This document shows, one piece after another, positions 25,390 through 34,540 of a stretch of 64,000 nt of DNA. This DNA comes from Acidovorax sp. 1608163 (GTDB lineage Bacteria > Pseudomonadota > Gammaproteobacteria > Burkholderiales > Burkholderiaceae_C), in assembly GCF_003669015.1 (NCBI RefSeq), contig NZ_CP033069.1:4536501-4600500 (forward strand), written 5' to 3'. Each line of letters begins with the position of its first letter. The first letter of the stretch is position 1. The notes below the pieces were generated by a model. The model made no database searches, was not told the DNA's origin, and saw only the letters and a list, made by a program, of their open reading frames with translations. The position numbers and the translations under genes are program-made.

Positions 25390-26309
25390 CAGAGGTCCTT
25401 GTGGGGCACAGATGCGGGCGTGGGTGCGGCGGTGGTGGCCGGCGCTGCATCGGCAACAGCGGTGGGCTGCAGCGGGGCCATGGCGCGTTGGCCGCGTTCG
25501 CCCATGAAGAAATGTTCGATGAACGGGTGCTTGAAGTGGGCCACCTCGTGCGGTGGGCCGGTGACGATGACTTTTTTATCGGCCAGCACGGCCACGCGGG
25601 TGCTCAGGGCAAAGAGGGTGTCCAGGTCGTGCGTGACCATGATGACCGTGAGGCCCAGGGCCGAGCGCAGCTCGCGCACCAGGGCGCAGAAGTCGTCGGA
25701 GCTGCTCGGGTCCAGCCCGGCGGTGGGCTCGTCGAGCAGCAACAGGGGCGGGTCCATGATGAGGGCGCGGGCCAGGGCCACGCGCTTGACCATGCCGCCC
25801 GACAGATCAGCCGGCATGCGGGTGGCGTGCTCGGGCTTGAGGCCCACCATCTGCAGCTTGACGAGGGCGGCGGCGCGCACGAGTTCTTCGGGCAGGGTGC
25901 CTTGCTCGCGCAGGGCAAACGCGACGTTGTCGAGCACGTTGAAGGCCGAGAACAGCGCGCCGTGCTGGAACAGCATGCCCACGCGGCTGGCGGCGCCTTC
26001 GCGCCCCATTTCAGACGCGGGGCGGCCCAGCACGGTGACGCTGCCGCGCGTGGGCCGGGCCAGGCCCAGTATTTGGCGCAGCAGCACGGTTTTGCCGGTG
26101 CCCGAGCCCCCGACGAGCGAGAGCATCTCGCCGCGCTGCACGATGAACTCCAAGTCTTGGTGCACGGCAAAGGCTTCGCTGCCTTTGCCAAACACGCTCC
26201 ACAGGCCTTTGGCTTCAACGATGGGCCGTTCGTGGACAGGTGTGTGGGCGGGCACGAAGAGGGGTTTCGGACTGGGGGCGGAAGACGGGGGGTGCAGAGC
26301 AGCGGTCAT
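25389..26309 (-). CDS. ABC transporter ATP-binding protein (MlaF-like)
   Basis: ATPase of the lipid transport operon, 306 residues. Walker A is GGSGTGKT, the signature is LSGGM, Walker B is LLLLDEPTAGLD, and the switch His is in VTHD. The length, including about 28 residues before the domain and about 35 after, is larger than MlaF. It pairs with the permease directly upstream (3-bp gap). Confidence 0.95.
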   Translation of the reverse strand: MTAALHPPSSAPSPKPLFVPAHTPVHERPIVEAKGLWSVFGKGSEAFAVHQDLEFIVQRGEMLSLVGGSGTGKTVLLRQILGLARPTRGSVTVLGRPASEMGREGAASRVGMLFQHGALFSAFNVLDNVAFALREQGTLPEELVRAAALVKLQMVGLKPEHATRMPADLSGGMVKRVALARALIMDPPLLLLDEPTAGLDPSSSDDFCALVRELRSALGLTVIMVTHDLDTLFALSTRVAVLADKKVIVTGPPHEVAHFKHPFIEHFFMGERGQRAMAPLQPTAVADAAPATTAAPTPASVPHKDL

Positions 26310-26312
26310 GGC

Positions 26313-27446
26313 TCAGATCCCCACGTTGCGGAAAGCGACGGCAAAGAGCGCATCGACGATGATGACCATGGTGATGGAGGTGACGACCGAAGCGGTGGTG
26401 CCTTCGCCCAGGCTTTGGGTGTTGGGCTTGACGCGCAGGCCCCAGTGGCAGCCGATGAGGGCGATGAGTCCTCCGAACACCACCGACTTGGCCATGGCCA
26501 GCGTGAGGTTGCCTACCTTCACAGCCGCAGGCAGGGCCTGCACAAAGTACGACGAAGAGATGCCCAGCGTGATGTCAGCCGCCAGCATGCCCCCGGCCAG
26601 CGCGGCCAGCGTGGTCCACACGCTGATGAGCGGCATGGCCAGCGCCAGGGCGATGGTGCGGGGCATGACGAGCCGAAAGCCGTGCGGGATGCCCATGACG
26701 CGCATGGCGTCCAGCTCTTCGGTCACGCGCATCACGCCAATCTGCGCGGTGATGGACGAGCCCGAGCGCCCCGCCACCAGGATGGCCGCCAGCATGGGCC
26801 CCAGCTCGCGGATGAGAGAGATGCCCAGGATGTTGACGATGAACGATTCGGCCCCGAACTGGCGCAGCTGCAGGCTCATCAGGTAGGCCAGCACCACGCC
26901 AATCAAAAAGCCCACCAGCGCGGTGATGGGCAGCGCCGTGGCGCCCATGCGGTAGAGGTGGCCCGACACATCGCGCCAGGGGCCGCGCCGCGGGTTGCGG
27001 GCCAGGCGCAGCAGGTCCAGCACGAGTTGGCCCACCATCTGCACCACATGGCGGGCGTGGTCCAGCCCGTGCAGCACCAGCACGCCCAGGTGGTCGACCT
27101 GGTCAAACAGGCGCCAGGGCGCTGGGGCGGGCGGGTTGGCAATGGTGAACTGGGCCACGCGTTCGAGCAGGGTGCGCTGCACGTCCGTCAGCGCCAGGCG
27201 CGCGGGCCAGGCACGGCCCCAGTGGTTCCACAGCAGCTGGGCGCCGACATGGTCCAGCCACTGCAGGGCGCGCAGGTCCCAGCCCAGGGCGGCGGCGGGC
27301 GCGTTGTCTTGCAGCTGGCGGCGCAGCAGCTTCCACTGCGAGCGGGTGCCCAGCTCGGCAGCACCCCAGCGGCCCTGCGGCTGCGCGCACGGTCCCTCGG
27401 GCGTGTCGGTGCGGACGATGCAGGGGGCGGCGCTGTCAGTGGTCAT
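26313..27446 (-). CDS. MlaE-type permease with N-terminal extension
   Basis: Inner-membrane permease of the operon, 377 residues. The C-terminal two thirds match MlaE: TALVGFLIGVVLAYLMSLQL, then GISLIRELGPMLAAILVAGR and the coupling helix MRVTEELDAMRVMGI. The first roughly 120 residues are soluble and may be a STAS-like domain, as in related fused permeases. The start at 27446 is chosen by length; there is no clear ribosome site, and ATGs at 27506 and 27560 are possible. Confidence 0.9.
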   Translation of the reverse strand: MTTDSAAPCIVRTDTPEGPCAQPQGRWGAAELGTRSQWKLLRRQLQDNAPAAALGWDLRALQWLDHVGAQLLWNHWGRAWPARLALTDVQRTLLERVAQFTIANPPAPAPWRLFDQVDHLGVLVLHGLDHARHVVQMVGQLVLDLLRLARNPRRGPWRDVSGHLYRMGATALPITALVGFLIGVVLAYLMSLQLRQFGAESFIVNILGISLIRELGPMLAAILVAGRSGSSITAQIGVMRVTEELDAMRVMGIPHGFRLVMPRTIALALAMPLISVWTTLAALAGGMLAADITLGISSSYFVQALPAAVKVGNLTLAMAKSVVFGGLIALIGCHWGLRVKPNTQSLGEGTTASVVTSITMVIIVDALFAVAFRNVGI

Positions 27447-27560
27447 GTGGAAGGGCGGCACAAGCCACCGGGCAGGGCAATGGGGGTAAACGACAGAGTC
27501 AGGCATGGTAGCGGAGCCGGACGGAACCCCTTGGCACATTCTTGCGGCCCGCGCATGCAA

Positions 27561-27624
27561 TTTTTATCAAAACACCCTCTGGCGCTTGATTGACAAACGC
27601 GAGTAGCTATTTATTTGATAGCAA
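27561..27624 (-). repeat. Dispersed ~60-bp repeat, copy 5
   Basis: ACACCCTCTGGCGCTTGATT, then GACAAACGCGAGTAGCTATT and GATAGCAAC. It sits between the divergent permease and GMC oxidoreductase genes, close to both promoters. Confidence 0.75.
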
Positions 27625-27711
27625 CAGGCATTTACCCCATCGACAGGCAACGGGCGCTCAGCACAATGGGGCGGGTAACCCATCCGTTCCATCTCCGCCC
27701 TTTCCCTATCC

Positions 27712-29406
27712 ATGAGCGACACCCAGTTTGACTACATCATCATTGGCGGCGGCACTGCGGGTGCCCTGCTGTGCAACCGACTGAGCGCAGACGGCCGCCA
27801 CCGCGTGCTGCTGGTGGAGGCGGGCCGCAAGGACGACTACCACTGGATCCACATCCCCGTGGGCTACCTGTATTGCATTGGCAACCCGCGCACCGACTGG
27901 CTGTACCACACCGAGCCCGACGCGGGCCTGAACGGCCGCACCCTGCGCTACCCGCGTGGCAAGACACTGGGCGGCTGCAGCAGCATCAACGGCATGATCT
28001 ACATGCGCGGCCAGGCCCGCGACTACGACCAATGGGCCCAGCTGACGGGCGACGACAGCTGGCGCTGGGACAACGCCCTGCCCTTCTTCCGCCGCCACGA
28101 GGATCACTGGCGGCTGGACCAGCCCGAGGGCGTGAATGAAAATTTCAAACGCCTGCACGGCAACAAGGCCACCGGCAGCACGGGCGAGTGGCGGGTAGAA
28201 AAGCAGCGCCTGCGCTGGGACGTGCTGGACGCCTTTGCCCAGGCTGCGCAGGAGGCCGGCATTGCCGCCACCGATGACTTCAACCGGGGCACCAACGAGG
28301 GCGTGGGCTACTTTGAGGTGAACCAGAAAAGCGGCTGGCGCTGGAACACGGCCAAGGCCTTTTTGCGGCCCACCTGCTACGGGCGGCCCAACTTTGAGAT
28401 GTGGACCAGCGCGCAGGCGGCGCAGCTCATCATCGAGACGCAGCCCGACGGACAGCACCGCTGCACCGGCGTGAAGGTGTGGGACGGCCAGCAGATGGTG
28501 ACCGCCCACGCCAGCCGCGAGGTGGTGCTGAGCGCGGGCGCCGTCAACTCGCCGCAGTTGCTGCAGCTCTCGGGCATCGGGCCTGCGGCGCTGCTGCGCC
28601 AGCACGGGCTGGATGTGGCGGTGGACCTGCCTGGCGTGGGCGCCAATTTGCAAGACCACCTGCAGATCCGCTCGGTCTTCAAGGTGCAGGGCGTTCCCAC
28701 GCTCAACACCATGGCCAATTCGCTGGTGGGCAAGGCCAAGATCGGGCTGGAATATGTGCTCAAGCGCAGCGGGCCCATGAGCATGGCGCCCTCGCAGCTG
28801 GGCGCCTTCACCCGCAGCAGCGCAGAGCATGTACACCCCAACATCCAGTACCACGTGCAGCCTTTGTCGCTGGATGCGTTTGGCGAGCCGCTGCACAGCT
28901 TCCCGGCCTTCACGGCCAGCGTGTGCAACCTGAACCCCACCAGCCGGGGCACAGTGCAGATCAAGAACGCAGACTTCCGCACCGCCCCGGCCATTGCCCC
29001 CAACTACCTGAGCACCCCCGAAGACCGCAAGGTGGCCGCCGACAGCCTGCGCGTGACGCGCCGCATCGTGGCCCAGCCCGCGCTCGACAAATACCGGCCC
29101 GAAGAGTGGAAGCCAGGCGTGCAGTACCAGACCGACGCAGACCTGGCGCGGCTAGCGGGCGACATTGCCACCACCATCTTCCACCCCGTGGGCACCACCA
29201 AAATGGGGCACGACCAGGACCCCATGGCGGTGCTGGACAGCCAGATGCGCGTGCGCGATGGGCGCGGCGGCGTGGTGCACGGCCTGCGTGTGGTGGACGC
29301 CGGGGCCATGCCCACCATCACCAGCGGCAACACCAATTCACCCACGCTGATGATGGCCGAGCGCGCCGCGCAGTGGATGGTGGAAGCGCAGCGCGCGGGC
29401 AGTTGA
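27712..29406 (+). CDS. GMC family oxidoreductase (choline dehydrogenase-like)
   Basis: FAD-dependent alcohol dehydrogenase of 564 residues. FAD-binding GGGTAGALLCNRLS is near the N-terminus; GMC signature 1 is PRGKTLGGCSSINGMIYMRG; signature 2 is SAGAVNSPQLLQLSGIGP. The catalytic His is in FHPVGTTKMG, and the C-terminal SGNTNSPT fits the second conserved residue. These enzymes oxidise primary alcohols. Substrate unknown; no betaine genes lie nearby. Monocistronic by spacing. Confidence 0.95.
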   Translation: MSDTQFDYIIIGGGTAGALLCNRLSADGRHRVLLVEAGRKDDYHWIHIPVGYLYCIGNPRTDWLYHTEPDAGLNGRTLRYPRGKTLGGCSSINGMIYMRGQARDYDQWAQLTGDDSWRWDNALPFFRRHEDHWRLDQPEGVNENFKRLHGNKATGSTGEWRVEKQRLRWDVLDAFAQAAQEAGIAATDDFNRGTNEGVGYFEVNQKSGWRWNTAKAFLRPTCYGRPNFEMWTSAQAAQLIIETQPDGQHRCTGVKVWDGQQMVTAHASREVVLSAGAVNSPQLLQLSGIGPAALLRQHGLDVAVDLPGVGANLQDHLQIRSVFKVQGVPTLNTMANSLVGKAKIGLEYVLKRSGPMSMAPSQLGAFTRSSAEHVHPNIQYHVQPLSLDAFGEPLHSFPAFTASVCNLNPTSRGTVQIKNADFRTAPAIAPNYLSTPEDRKVAADSLRVTRRIVAQPALDKYRPEEWKPGVQYQTDADLARLAGDIATTIFHPVGTTKMGHDQDPMAVLDSQMRVRDGRGGVVHGLRVVDAGAMPTITSGNTNSPTLMMAERAAQWMVEAQRAGS

Positions 29407-29478
29407 GGCGACGAGTTGACGTGACGGGCTGCGCGACGGGCCACATGCCACCGCACAAGCCACCGCACAATCGCGGGC

Positions 29479-29841
29479 ATGTACACATCCACCTTCATTT
29501 TTGCGGCGGGCCAGTTTGACGAGGCCTTTCACCGCCTGGACGAGGCCATTGCCACGGCAGCCCGCGCCCTGCCCGGCTACCTGGGCGAAGAGTCGTGGGA
29601 GGACACGCGCAACGGGCTGGTCTCCAATGTGTATTACTGGGAGTCTCTGGCGGCGCTGCAGGCCCTGATGCAGCACCCAGCGCACCTGCAAGCCAAGGCC
29701 GAGCAGGCGCGCTGGCTGGCCGGTTACCAGGTGGTGATTGCCGAGGTGCTGCGCACCTACGGCGACGAGCAGCTACAGGGCCGCCTGCCCACGGCCGGGC
29801 TGTTCAGCCCAGCGCCAGATCAGCGGATGCCACCCACATAA
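29479..29841 (+). CDS. ABM-domain (antibiotic biosynthesis monooxygenase-like) protein
   Basis: A 120-residue dimeric ferredoxin-like protein of the ABM group. The pattern GYLGEESWEDTRNGLVSNVYYWESLAAL, with the WES segment and a following helix, fits the family. Members range from quinol monooxygenases to heme-degrading enzymes, so function is open. The gene follows the GMC oxidoreductase by 72 bp. Its last 22 bp overlap the end of the opposing gene. Confidence 0.8.
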   Translation: MYTSTFIFAAGQFDEAFHRLDEAIATAARALPGYLGEESWEDTRNGLVSNVYYWESLAALQALMQHPAHLQAKAEQARWLAGYQVVIAEVLRTYGDEQLQGRLPTAGLFSPAPDQRMPPT

Positions 29842-30164
29842 CGCCGCGCCTGCGGGTGCGCCGAGGCCATGGCGTGCACCGCAGGGGCCACCGCCTGTTC
29901 GGCAGTCCGGGCACCCACGGCTTCGCGGGCGCTGCGGCGCAGCTCGGCGGCCAGGGTGTCTTGCATGCAGTGCTCCAGGCGGACGGCCCATTCGACCAGC
30001 TCAGGGGCCTGGTCTTGCACGGCGCGTTCGCGGGCAAAGCGGACGATCTCGCGGGCGTAGCTGCCGTTGCTCGCCATCCACTCGGTGTCTGTCACGCGGC
30101 CCGTCTTGCGACGCAGCAGCACATGCAGGTGCGCGGCGATGGCGAGTTTCTCGCTGTGGTTCAT
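29820..30164 (-). CDS. Conserved-looking hypothetical protein
   Basis: A 114-residue protein starting MNHSEKLAIAAHLHVLLRRK, followed by TDTEWMASNGSYAREIVRFA. It is mostly helical with an Ala-rich C-terminus. The start at 30164 is the natural ATG; the in-frame extension to 30881 is antisense to the next genes and is rejected. No family recognised with certainty. Confidence 0.65.
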   Translation of the reverse strand: MNHSEKLAIAAHLHVLLRRKTGRVTDTEWMASNGSYAREIVRFARERAVQDQAPELVEWAVRLEHCMQDTLAAELRRSAREAVGARTAEQAVAPAVHAMASAHPQARRYVGGIR

Positions 30165-30299
30165 GTGTCGCTGCCTCCGTTGTCTTCGGATATGCCCCAC
30201 AGGGGGGCAGACGCAGCGGGTGTTTGCACAAGGCGTGCCAGCTCTTTGAACAGGTTCTTGGCCCCATTTGATGCACTGCACAATCCTCGGGAAACCCCC

Positions 30300-30465
30300 A
30301 ATGCACCAGCACAGGGCAGGAGTTACATTGCAGTTACTCAACGGGGCGCCAAGGTGTTCCCAGATGAGGGGACCGAGGAGACAACCCGTAAACCAACTAC
30401 CAAGATAAGCACCCAACGAGGTGCGCAAAATTTTCAAAGCGCTGGCGATCCCAGCGCTTTTTTTT
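30300..30465 (+). ncRNA. Candidate small RNA
   Basis: Non-coding on the plus strand, with three successive hairpins: GGT-n-TCCC/GGGGACC near 30350, GCACC-CAACGA-GGTGC at about 30409-30424, and a terminator at 30437-30465. No plus-strand gene precedes the terminator within 450 bp, so it should end a dedicated transcript. The 5' end and promoter were not found. It matches no RNA family I know. Confidence 0.35.
30437..30465 (+). terminator. Intrinsic terminator without an upstream gene
   Basis: AAGCGCTGG-CGATC-CCAGCGCTT followed by a run of T. Confidence 0.85.
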
Positions 30466-30579
30466 GTCCTTGCGGGCCCACGGCCAGGGGGGTTGTCCTC
30501 CTCAAGCACCCATGCCGACGAGGCCCAGGCGCTATAAAAACCATAACAGCCATAACAGGCTGCATGCCAAAATCGGGCG

Positions 30580-31338
30580 ATGGAATGGATTTTTATTACC
30601 CTGGCCTCGCTCTTCGCAGGCTTTATCGACGCGATTGTGGGTGGGGGCGGCCTGATTCTGACCCCTGCGCTGTTTGCCGCTTTTCCGGGCACCGCCCCGG
30701 CAACTTTGTTTGGCACCAACAAGGCCGGCTCGGTCTGGGGCACGGCCATGGCCACCTGGCAATACAGCCGCCGGGTAGAGATGCGCTGGCGGGCCCTGCT
30801 GCCTGCTGCGGGAGCGGGCTTTGCGGGCGCCTTTGCCGGGGCCTGGACGGTGACCGCCCTGTCGCCCGACTTCTTGCGCAAAGTGCTGCCCCTGGTGCTG
30901 TTGGCCGTGCTGGCCTACACGCTGGCCAAAAAAGACCTGGGCCGCCACCACGCCCCGCGCTTTGCGGGCCGCACCGAAGTGTGGGTGGCCTGCCTGGTGG
31001 GCCTGGGCATTGGGTTTTATGACGGCTTCTTTGGCCCCGGCACCGGCAGCTTCTTTGTCTTTTTGTTTGTGCGCCTGCTGGGCTATGACTTTTTGAACGC
31101 ATCGGCTTCCGCCAAGCTGCTCAACTGCGCCACCAACATTGCGGCCATCACGCTGTTCGCCTTCAAGGGCCATGTGTGGTGGCACTACGCCGTCACGCTG
31201 GCCATTGCCAACGTGGTGGGCAGCATGGCGGGCACGCACATGGCGCTCAAGCACGGCACCGGTTTTGTGCGCGGCATCTTCATCGTGGTGGTGAGCAGCC
31301 TGATCCTGAAGACGGGCTACGACGCGTTTTTGCGCTGA
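30580..31338 (+). CDS. TSUP family permease (TauE/SafE)
   Basis: Inner-membrane transporter of 252 residues with about eight TM helices. Family motifs: FIDAIVGGGGLILTPAL near the N-terminus and the repeat GFYDGFFGPGTGSFFVF in the second half. TSUP members export or import sulfite, sulfonates and related organosulfur anions. Substrate not assigned. It is preceded by a terminator, so it has its own promoter. Confidence 0.95.
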   Translation: MEWIFITLASLFAGFIDAIVGGGGLILTPALFAAFPGTAPATLFGTNKAGSVWGTAMATWQYSRRVEMRWRALLPAAGAGFAGAFAGAWTVTALSPDFLRKVLPLVLLAVLAYTLAKKDLGRHHAPRFAGRTEVWVACLVGLGIGFYDGFFGPGTGSFFVFLFVRLLGYDFLNASASAKLLNCATNIAAITLFAFKGHVWWHYAVTLAIANVVGSMAGTHMALKHGTGFVRGIFIVVVSSLILKTGYDAFLR

Positions 31339-31493
31339 GCACAGCGCCGCGCCATGGGGCCGCCACCGGCGGTGGCCCTGTACTTGCCCTGGCATCGCGC
31401 TTGCTAGAAGGGGTTTGAGGAGGGTCAAAAAAACCTTGACCATCCGCGCAACACTAGGGTTGTCCTGCGTGGCCTGAAAAAGCACGGGCATCC

Positions 31494-31499
31494 TATAAT
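31494..31499 (+). promoter_or_regulatory. Candidate -10 box upstream of amino-acid ABC genes
   Basis: Perfect TATAAT in an AT-rich patch. The -35 region 17 bp upstream is weak (GGCCTG). It would give a leader of about 115 nt before the binding-protein gene. Confidence 0.5.
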
Positions 31500-31523
31500 T
31501 TATTTCTATTTGATGACGCACCC

Positions 31524-31540
31524 CATCGCTTTTGGCGATG
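31524..31540 (+). promoter_or_regulatory. Leader hairpin
   Basis: CATCGC-TTTTG-GCGATG, a perfect 6-bp stem early in the predicted leader. Confidence 0.5.
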
Positions 31541-31555
31541 CCTCGTCTCCCCCGC

Positions 31556-31588
31556 TCCGGCTTGCTTACCTGCATGCCGGATTTTTTT
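31556..31588 (+). terminator. Terminator or attenuator in the ABC operon leader
   Basis: TCCGGC / GCCGGA stem with a 14-nt loop, followed by seven T. It lies between the candidate -10 and the binding-protein gene, so transcripts would stop at about 80 nt unless antitermination occurs. Alternatively it ends readthrough from the TSUP gene. Confidence 0.6.
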
Positions 31589-31619
31589 GTACCTGAAACA
31601 CCCCTAGCAGGACCTTGCC

Positions 31620-32381
31620 ATGAAACTGTTGAAGACCGTTGTTACCGCCGTGGCGCTGTGCGCTGCCTTTGCCGCCCAAGCCCGCACGCTGGACGAAGTC
31701 AAAAAAGACGGCAAGATCATCGTGGCCACCGAGGGCCAGTTTGCCCCCTTCAACTACTTCAAGGGCACCCAGCTGACGGGCTTTGAAGTGGAAGTGGCCG
31801 AGCTCGTGGTCAAAAAGATGGGCCTGAAGCTGGAGTGGAAGACCCTGGGCTTTGACGCTCTGCTGACCGGCCTGGCCCAAAACCGCTGGGACGCCGTGAT
31901 CGCCTCGCACGGCGTGACCGAAGAGCGTGCCAAGGCCGTGACGTTTGCCAACCCCCACTACTGCTCGGGCGGCATGATCGTGGCCATGGATGAAAAGATC
32001 CGCAACGCCAAGGACCTCACCGGCAAGGTCGTGGCCGTGCAAACCGGCACCAGCTACCTCACGAACGTGCAAAAGCTCGCAGGCGTGAAGGAAGTGAAGA
32101 ACTTCCCGCAAGACACCGACGCCCAGCGCGCTCTGATCTCCAAGCGCGTGGACGCCTGGGTGAGCGACAAGTTCGTGGCCAAGGAAGCCGCTGCCAAGAA
32201 CGCCAAGGCCGGCTTCAAGCTGGGCGACATGCTGTTCATCGAGCGCATTGCCCCCGCCATGGCCCTGGGCAACACCAGCTTGGCCGATGCCTGGAACAAG
32301 GCCTTTGCCGAAGTGCTGGCCGACGGCAGCTACGCCGCCGTATCCAAGAAGTACTTCAACGAAGACGTGCGCTGCAACTGA
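31620..32381 (+). CDS. Polar amino-acid ABC transporter substrate-binding protein
   Basis: Periplasmic SBP family 3 protein of 253 residues. Signal peptide MKLLKTVVTAVALCAAFAAQ then AR. Mature motifs: VATEGQFAPFNYF near the start, GFEVEVAELVVKKMG, and the DAVIASHGVTEERAK segment with ligand-contacting residues. The C-terminal Cys (DVRCN) is common in these proteins. It heads an operon with a permease and an ATPase, the usual three-part system. The ligand is probably a polar amino acid or related compound. Confidence 0.95.
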   Translation: MKLLKTVVTAVALCAAFAAQARTLDEVKKDGKIIVATEGQFAPFNYFKGTQLTGFEVEVAELVVKKMGLKLEWKTLGFDALLTGLAQNRWDAVIASHGVTEERAKAVTFANPHYCSGGMIVAMDEKIRNAKDLTGKVVAVQTGTSYLTNVQKLAGVKEVKNFPQDTDAQRALISKRVDAWVSDKFVAKEAAAKNAKAGFKLGDMLFIERIAPAMALGNTSLADAWNKAFAEVLADGSYAAVSKKYFNEDVRCN

Positions 32382-32446
32382 GTTGCCATCGCCAGGGGCG
32401 AGAGGGGTTGAGGCGGGCCAAGCTGGCCGCCCCCCCTGCAGCCCCC

Positions 32447-32490
32447 AGGGTGCACAGAGGGTACATGCCCTCTGCGCACCCTTTGTTTTT
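32447..32490 (+). terminator. Intercistronic hairpin after binding-protein gene
   Basis: Long stem starting AGGGTGCACAGAGGG paired with CCCTCTGCGCACCCT, then TTTGTTTTT. It probably causes partial termination or 3' stabilisation, giving more binding protein than permease. Confidence 0.75.
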
Positions 32491-32580
32491 GCTGGCACAC
32501 TCGCCACCTTTGGCGCCGTGGATGCCCCAGCCTCTGCGGCTGGATTGATTCAGAACTGAGACCGACCGGTCATTTCATTC

Positions 32581-33363
32581 ATGCTTATTGCCCTTTGGCC
32601 GCAAACCTGGACGCGCCAGCAGCGCAGCAATGCCACCCTGGTCGCCGCTGTGGTGCTCATGGTGCTGGCCCTGTCGCTGCTGGGCGAACTGCTCTCCTTC
32701 CTGCCCGAACCCATTGGCTCCAACGCCCAGGCGTTCTCTGAAGGCGCCCGCACCACGCTGTGGCTCACGCTCATCAGCGGCGCTGTGGGCCTGGTGCTGG
32801 GCACCGTGGCCGCGCTGGCCCGCACCGCCCGCTGGGTGGCCGTGCGCTGGGCGGCCAGCCTGTACATCTGGGCGATTCGCGGTACACCGCTGCTGGTGCA
32901 GATTCTGTTTGTGTACTTTGCCCTGCCAGTGCTGGTGCCGGGCCTGAACCTGCCCGACTTTGCCGCCGCCGTGGTGGCCCTGGGGCTGAACGTGGGCGCC
33001 TACAACGCCGAGGCGCTGCGCGCGGGCCTGCTGGCCGTGCCGCGCGGCCAGACCGAAGCCGCCCGGGCGCTGGGTCTGGGGCGTGTGCACGTGTTCCTGG
33101 ACGTGGTGTTTCCGCAGGCGTTCAAGATTTCGCTGCCGCCGCTGGTGAGCAACTTTGTGGCGCTGCTCAAGGATTCGTCGCTGGCCTATGCCATTGGCGT
33201 GGTGGAGCTGACCAACGTGGGCAACCGCATCCAGTCGGCCACCTTCCAGCCCATTGCCACGCTGACCACGGTGGCGGTGACGTATTTGCTGCTCACCACG
33301 CTGGTCACGCAAATCTCCAACGCGGTCGAGTACCGCTTTGACGTGGAAGGGCGCAACCAATGA
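32581..33363 (+). CDS. Amino-acid ABC transporter permease (HisM/GlnP type)
   Basis: Inner-membrane permease of 260 residues. Binding-protein-dependent transport motif: [20 protein letters not shown] then [11 protein letters not shown], the EAA loop that contacts the ATPase. Typical start of the TM domain: [20 protein letters not shown]. Its stop overlaps the ATPase start (ATGA). No paired second permease is present, so a homodimer is expected. Confidence 0.95.
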   Translation: MLIALWPQTWTRQQRSNATLVAAVVLMVLALSLLGELLSFLPEPIGSNAQAFSEGARTTLWLTLISGAVGLVLGTVAALARTARWVAVRWAASLYIWAIRGTPLLVQILFVYFALPVLVPGLNLPDFAAAVVALGLNVGAYNAEALRAGLLAVPRGQTEAARALGLGRVHVFLDVVFPQAFKISLPPLVSNFVALLKDSSLAYAIGVVELTNVGNRIQSATFQPIATLTTVAVTYLLLTTLVTQISNAVEYRFDVEGRNQ

Positions 33364-34118
33364 GCCTCAACCCTGTACCCCACCCCAAGCCCTACATCGT
33401 TGCCGAAGGCGTTTGCAAGTCGTTTGGCACGCACCAGGTGCTCAAGGAAGTGTCCACCGTGTTCCACACGGGCGAGGTGACGGTGATCATTGGCGCCTCT
33501 GGCTCGGGCAAGAGCACGCTGCTGCGCGCCATCAACCGGCTGGAGCCGCACGATGCCGGGCGCATCACCATCGATGGCGTGGACGTGTGCGACGACCACA
33601 CCACCTTGCAACGCCAGCGCTGCGAGGTGGGCATGGTGTTCCAGCAGTTCAACCTGTTTGGCCACATGAGCGTGCTGGACAACGTGACGCTGGCCCCCCG
33701 CCGCATTCGCCACACGCCCCGCGCCCAGGCCAACCAGGACGCCATGCAGCTGCTGCGCCGCGTGGGCATGCAAGACCATGCGCACAAGTACCCCTGGCAA
33801 CTGTCGGGCGGGCAGCAGCAGCGGGTGGCCATTGCGCGCGCGCTGGCCATGCAACCGAAGGTGATGCTGTTTGACGAGCCCACCTCGGCGCTGGACCCGG
33901 AGATGGTCAAGGAAGTGCTGGACGTGATGCGCGAGCTGGCACGCGGCGGCATGACGATGATTGTGGTCACCCATGAAATGGGCTTTGCCCGCGAAGTGGC
34001 CGACCGCGTGATGTTCTTCGACCAGGGGCGCATCGCCCACGACGCGCCGCCGCAGGAGTTTTTCAACAACCCGGCCAACGACCGCATCCGTGCGTTTCTG
34101 GGCCGGGTCAGCCACTGA
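33360..34118 (+). CDS. Amino-acid ABC transporter ATP-binding protein (GlnQ/HisP type)
   Basis: ATPase of 252 residues. Walker [11 protein letters not shown]-loop MVFQQFNLF, signature LSGGQQQR, Walker [15 protein letters not shown], switch His in VTHEMGFA. All key residues are intact and the length is typical. Translationally coupled to the permease by a 4-bp overlap and closed by a terminator. Confidence 0.97.
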   Translation: MSLNPVPHPKPYIVAEGVCKSFGTHQVLKEVSTVFHTGEVTVIIGASGSGKSTLLRAINRLEPHDAGRITIDGVDVCDDHTTLQRQRCEVGMVFQQFNLFGHMSVLDNVTLAPRRIRHTPRAQANQDAMQLLRRVGMQDHAHKYPWQLSGGQQQRVAIARALAMQPKVMLFDEPTSALDPEMVKEVLDVMRELARGGMTMIVVTHEMGFAREVADRVMFFDQGRIAHDAPPQEFFNNPANDRIRAFLGRVSH

Positions 34119-34151
34119 GGCTGGCAGCCTAGGCTCCCTATGAAACTGTTC

Positions 34152-34187
34152 AAAGGGCCGCCGGGCAACCGGGGGCCCTTTTTGTTT
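34152..34187 (+). terminator. Terminator of the amino-acid ABC operon
   Basis: AAAGGGCC paired with GGCCCTTT, extended inside by CCGG/CCGG, then TTTTTGTTT. Confidence 0.85.
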
Positions 34188-34258
34188 GCGGGCCGGGTTG
34201 GACTTCACCCGGTTCAATAGACACCTATCAAGGTCGAAATTGAACTGGAGAGTGAGAA

Positions 34259-34540
34259 ATGAAGAGAGTGCGATACCCGGCTGAGTTCAAGGCAGAAGCC
34301 GTCAAACAGGTGACCGAGCGTGGTCATGGGGTAGTGGATGTAGCCAAGCGATTGGGCATGTCGGACAAAAGCCTGTACCTGTGGGTGCGGCTTGCCAAAG
34401 AGCAATCGAGCGCAGGGGGGGCAGAGACAAGCCAGCTCAAGGCCGAGGTATCCCGGCTCAAAGCGGAGCTCAAAAGGGCCAATGAGGAGCGCGACATCCT
34501 AAAAAAGGCCGCAACGTACTTTGCCAAGCTGTCCGGGTGA
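34259..34540 (+). CDS. IS3-family OrfA
   Basis: A 93-residue DNA-binding component. Helix-turn-helix in YPAEFKAEAVKQVTERG, then VAKRLGMSDKSLYLWVR; Leu-rich coiled coil; ends EERDILKKAATYFAK, typical for IS3. A_AAA_AAG at 34501-34507, in the zero-frame phase, is the canonical -1 slippery heptamer and should make the OrfAB transposase by frameshifting. Confidence 0.95.
   Translation: MKRVRYPAEFKAEAVKQVTERGHGVVDVAKRLGMSDKSLYLWVRLAKEQSSAGGAETSQLKAEVSRLKAELKRANEERDILKKAATYFAKLSG

Noticed and set aside
25374..27593. A 739-codon open frame on the plus strand
   Set aside because: It is antisense to the MCE operon permease and ATPase, whose motifs are clear; its composition is Gly/Gln/His/Ala-rich as expected of a GC-rich shadow.
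30165..30881. Long extension of the minus-strand gene at 29820
   Set aside because: Runs antisense through the candidate small RNA and into the TSUP gene; the ATG at 30164 gives a natural N-terminus.
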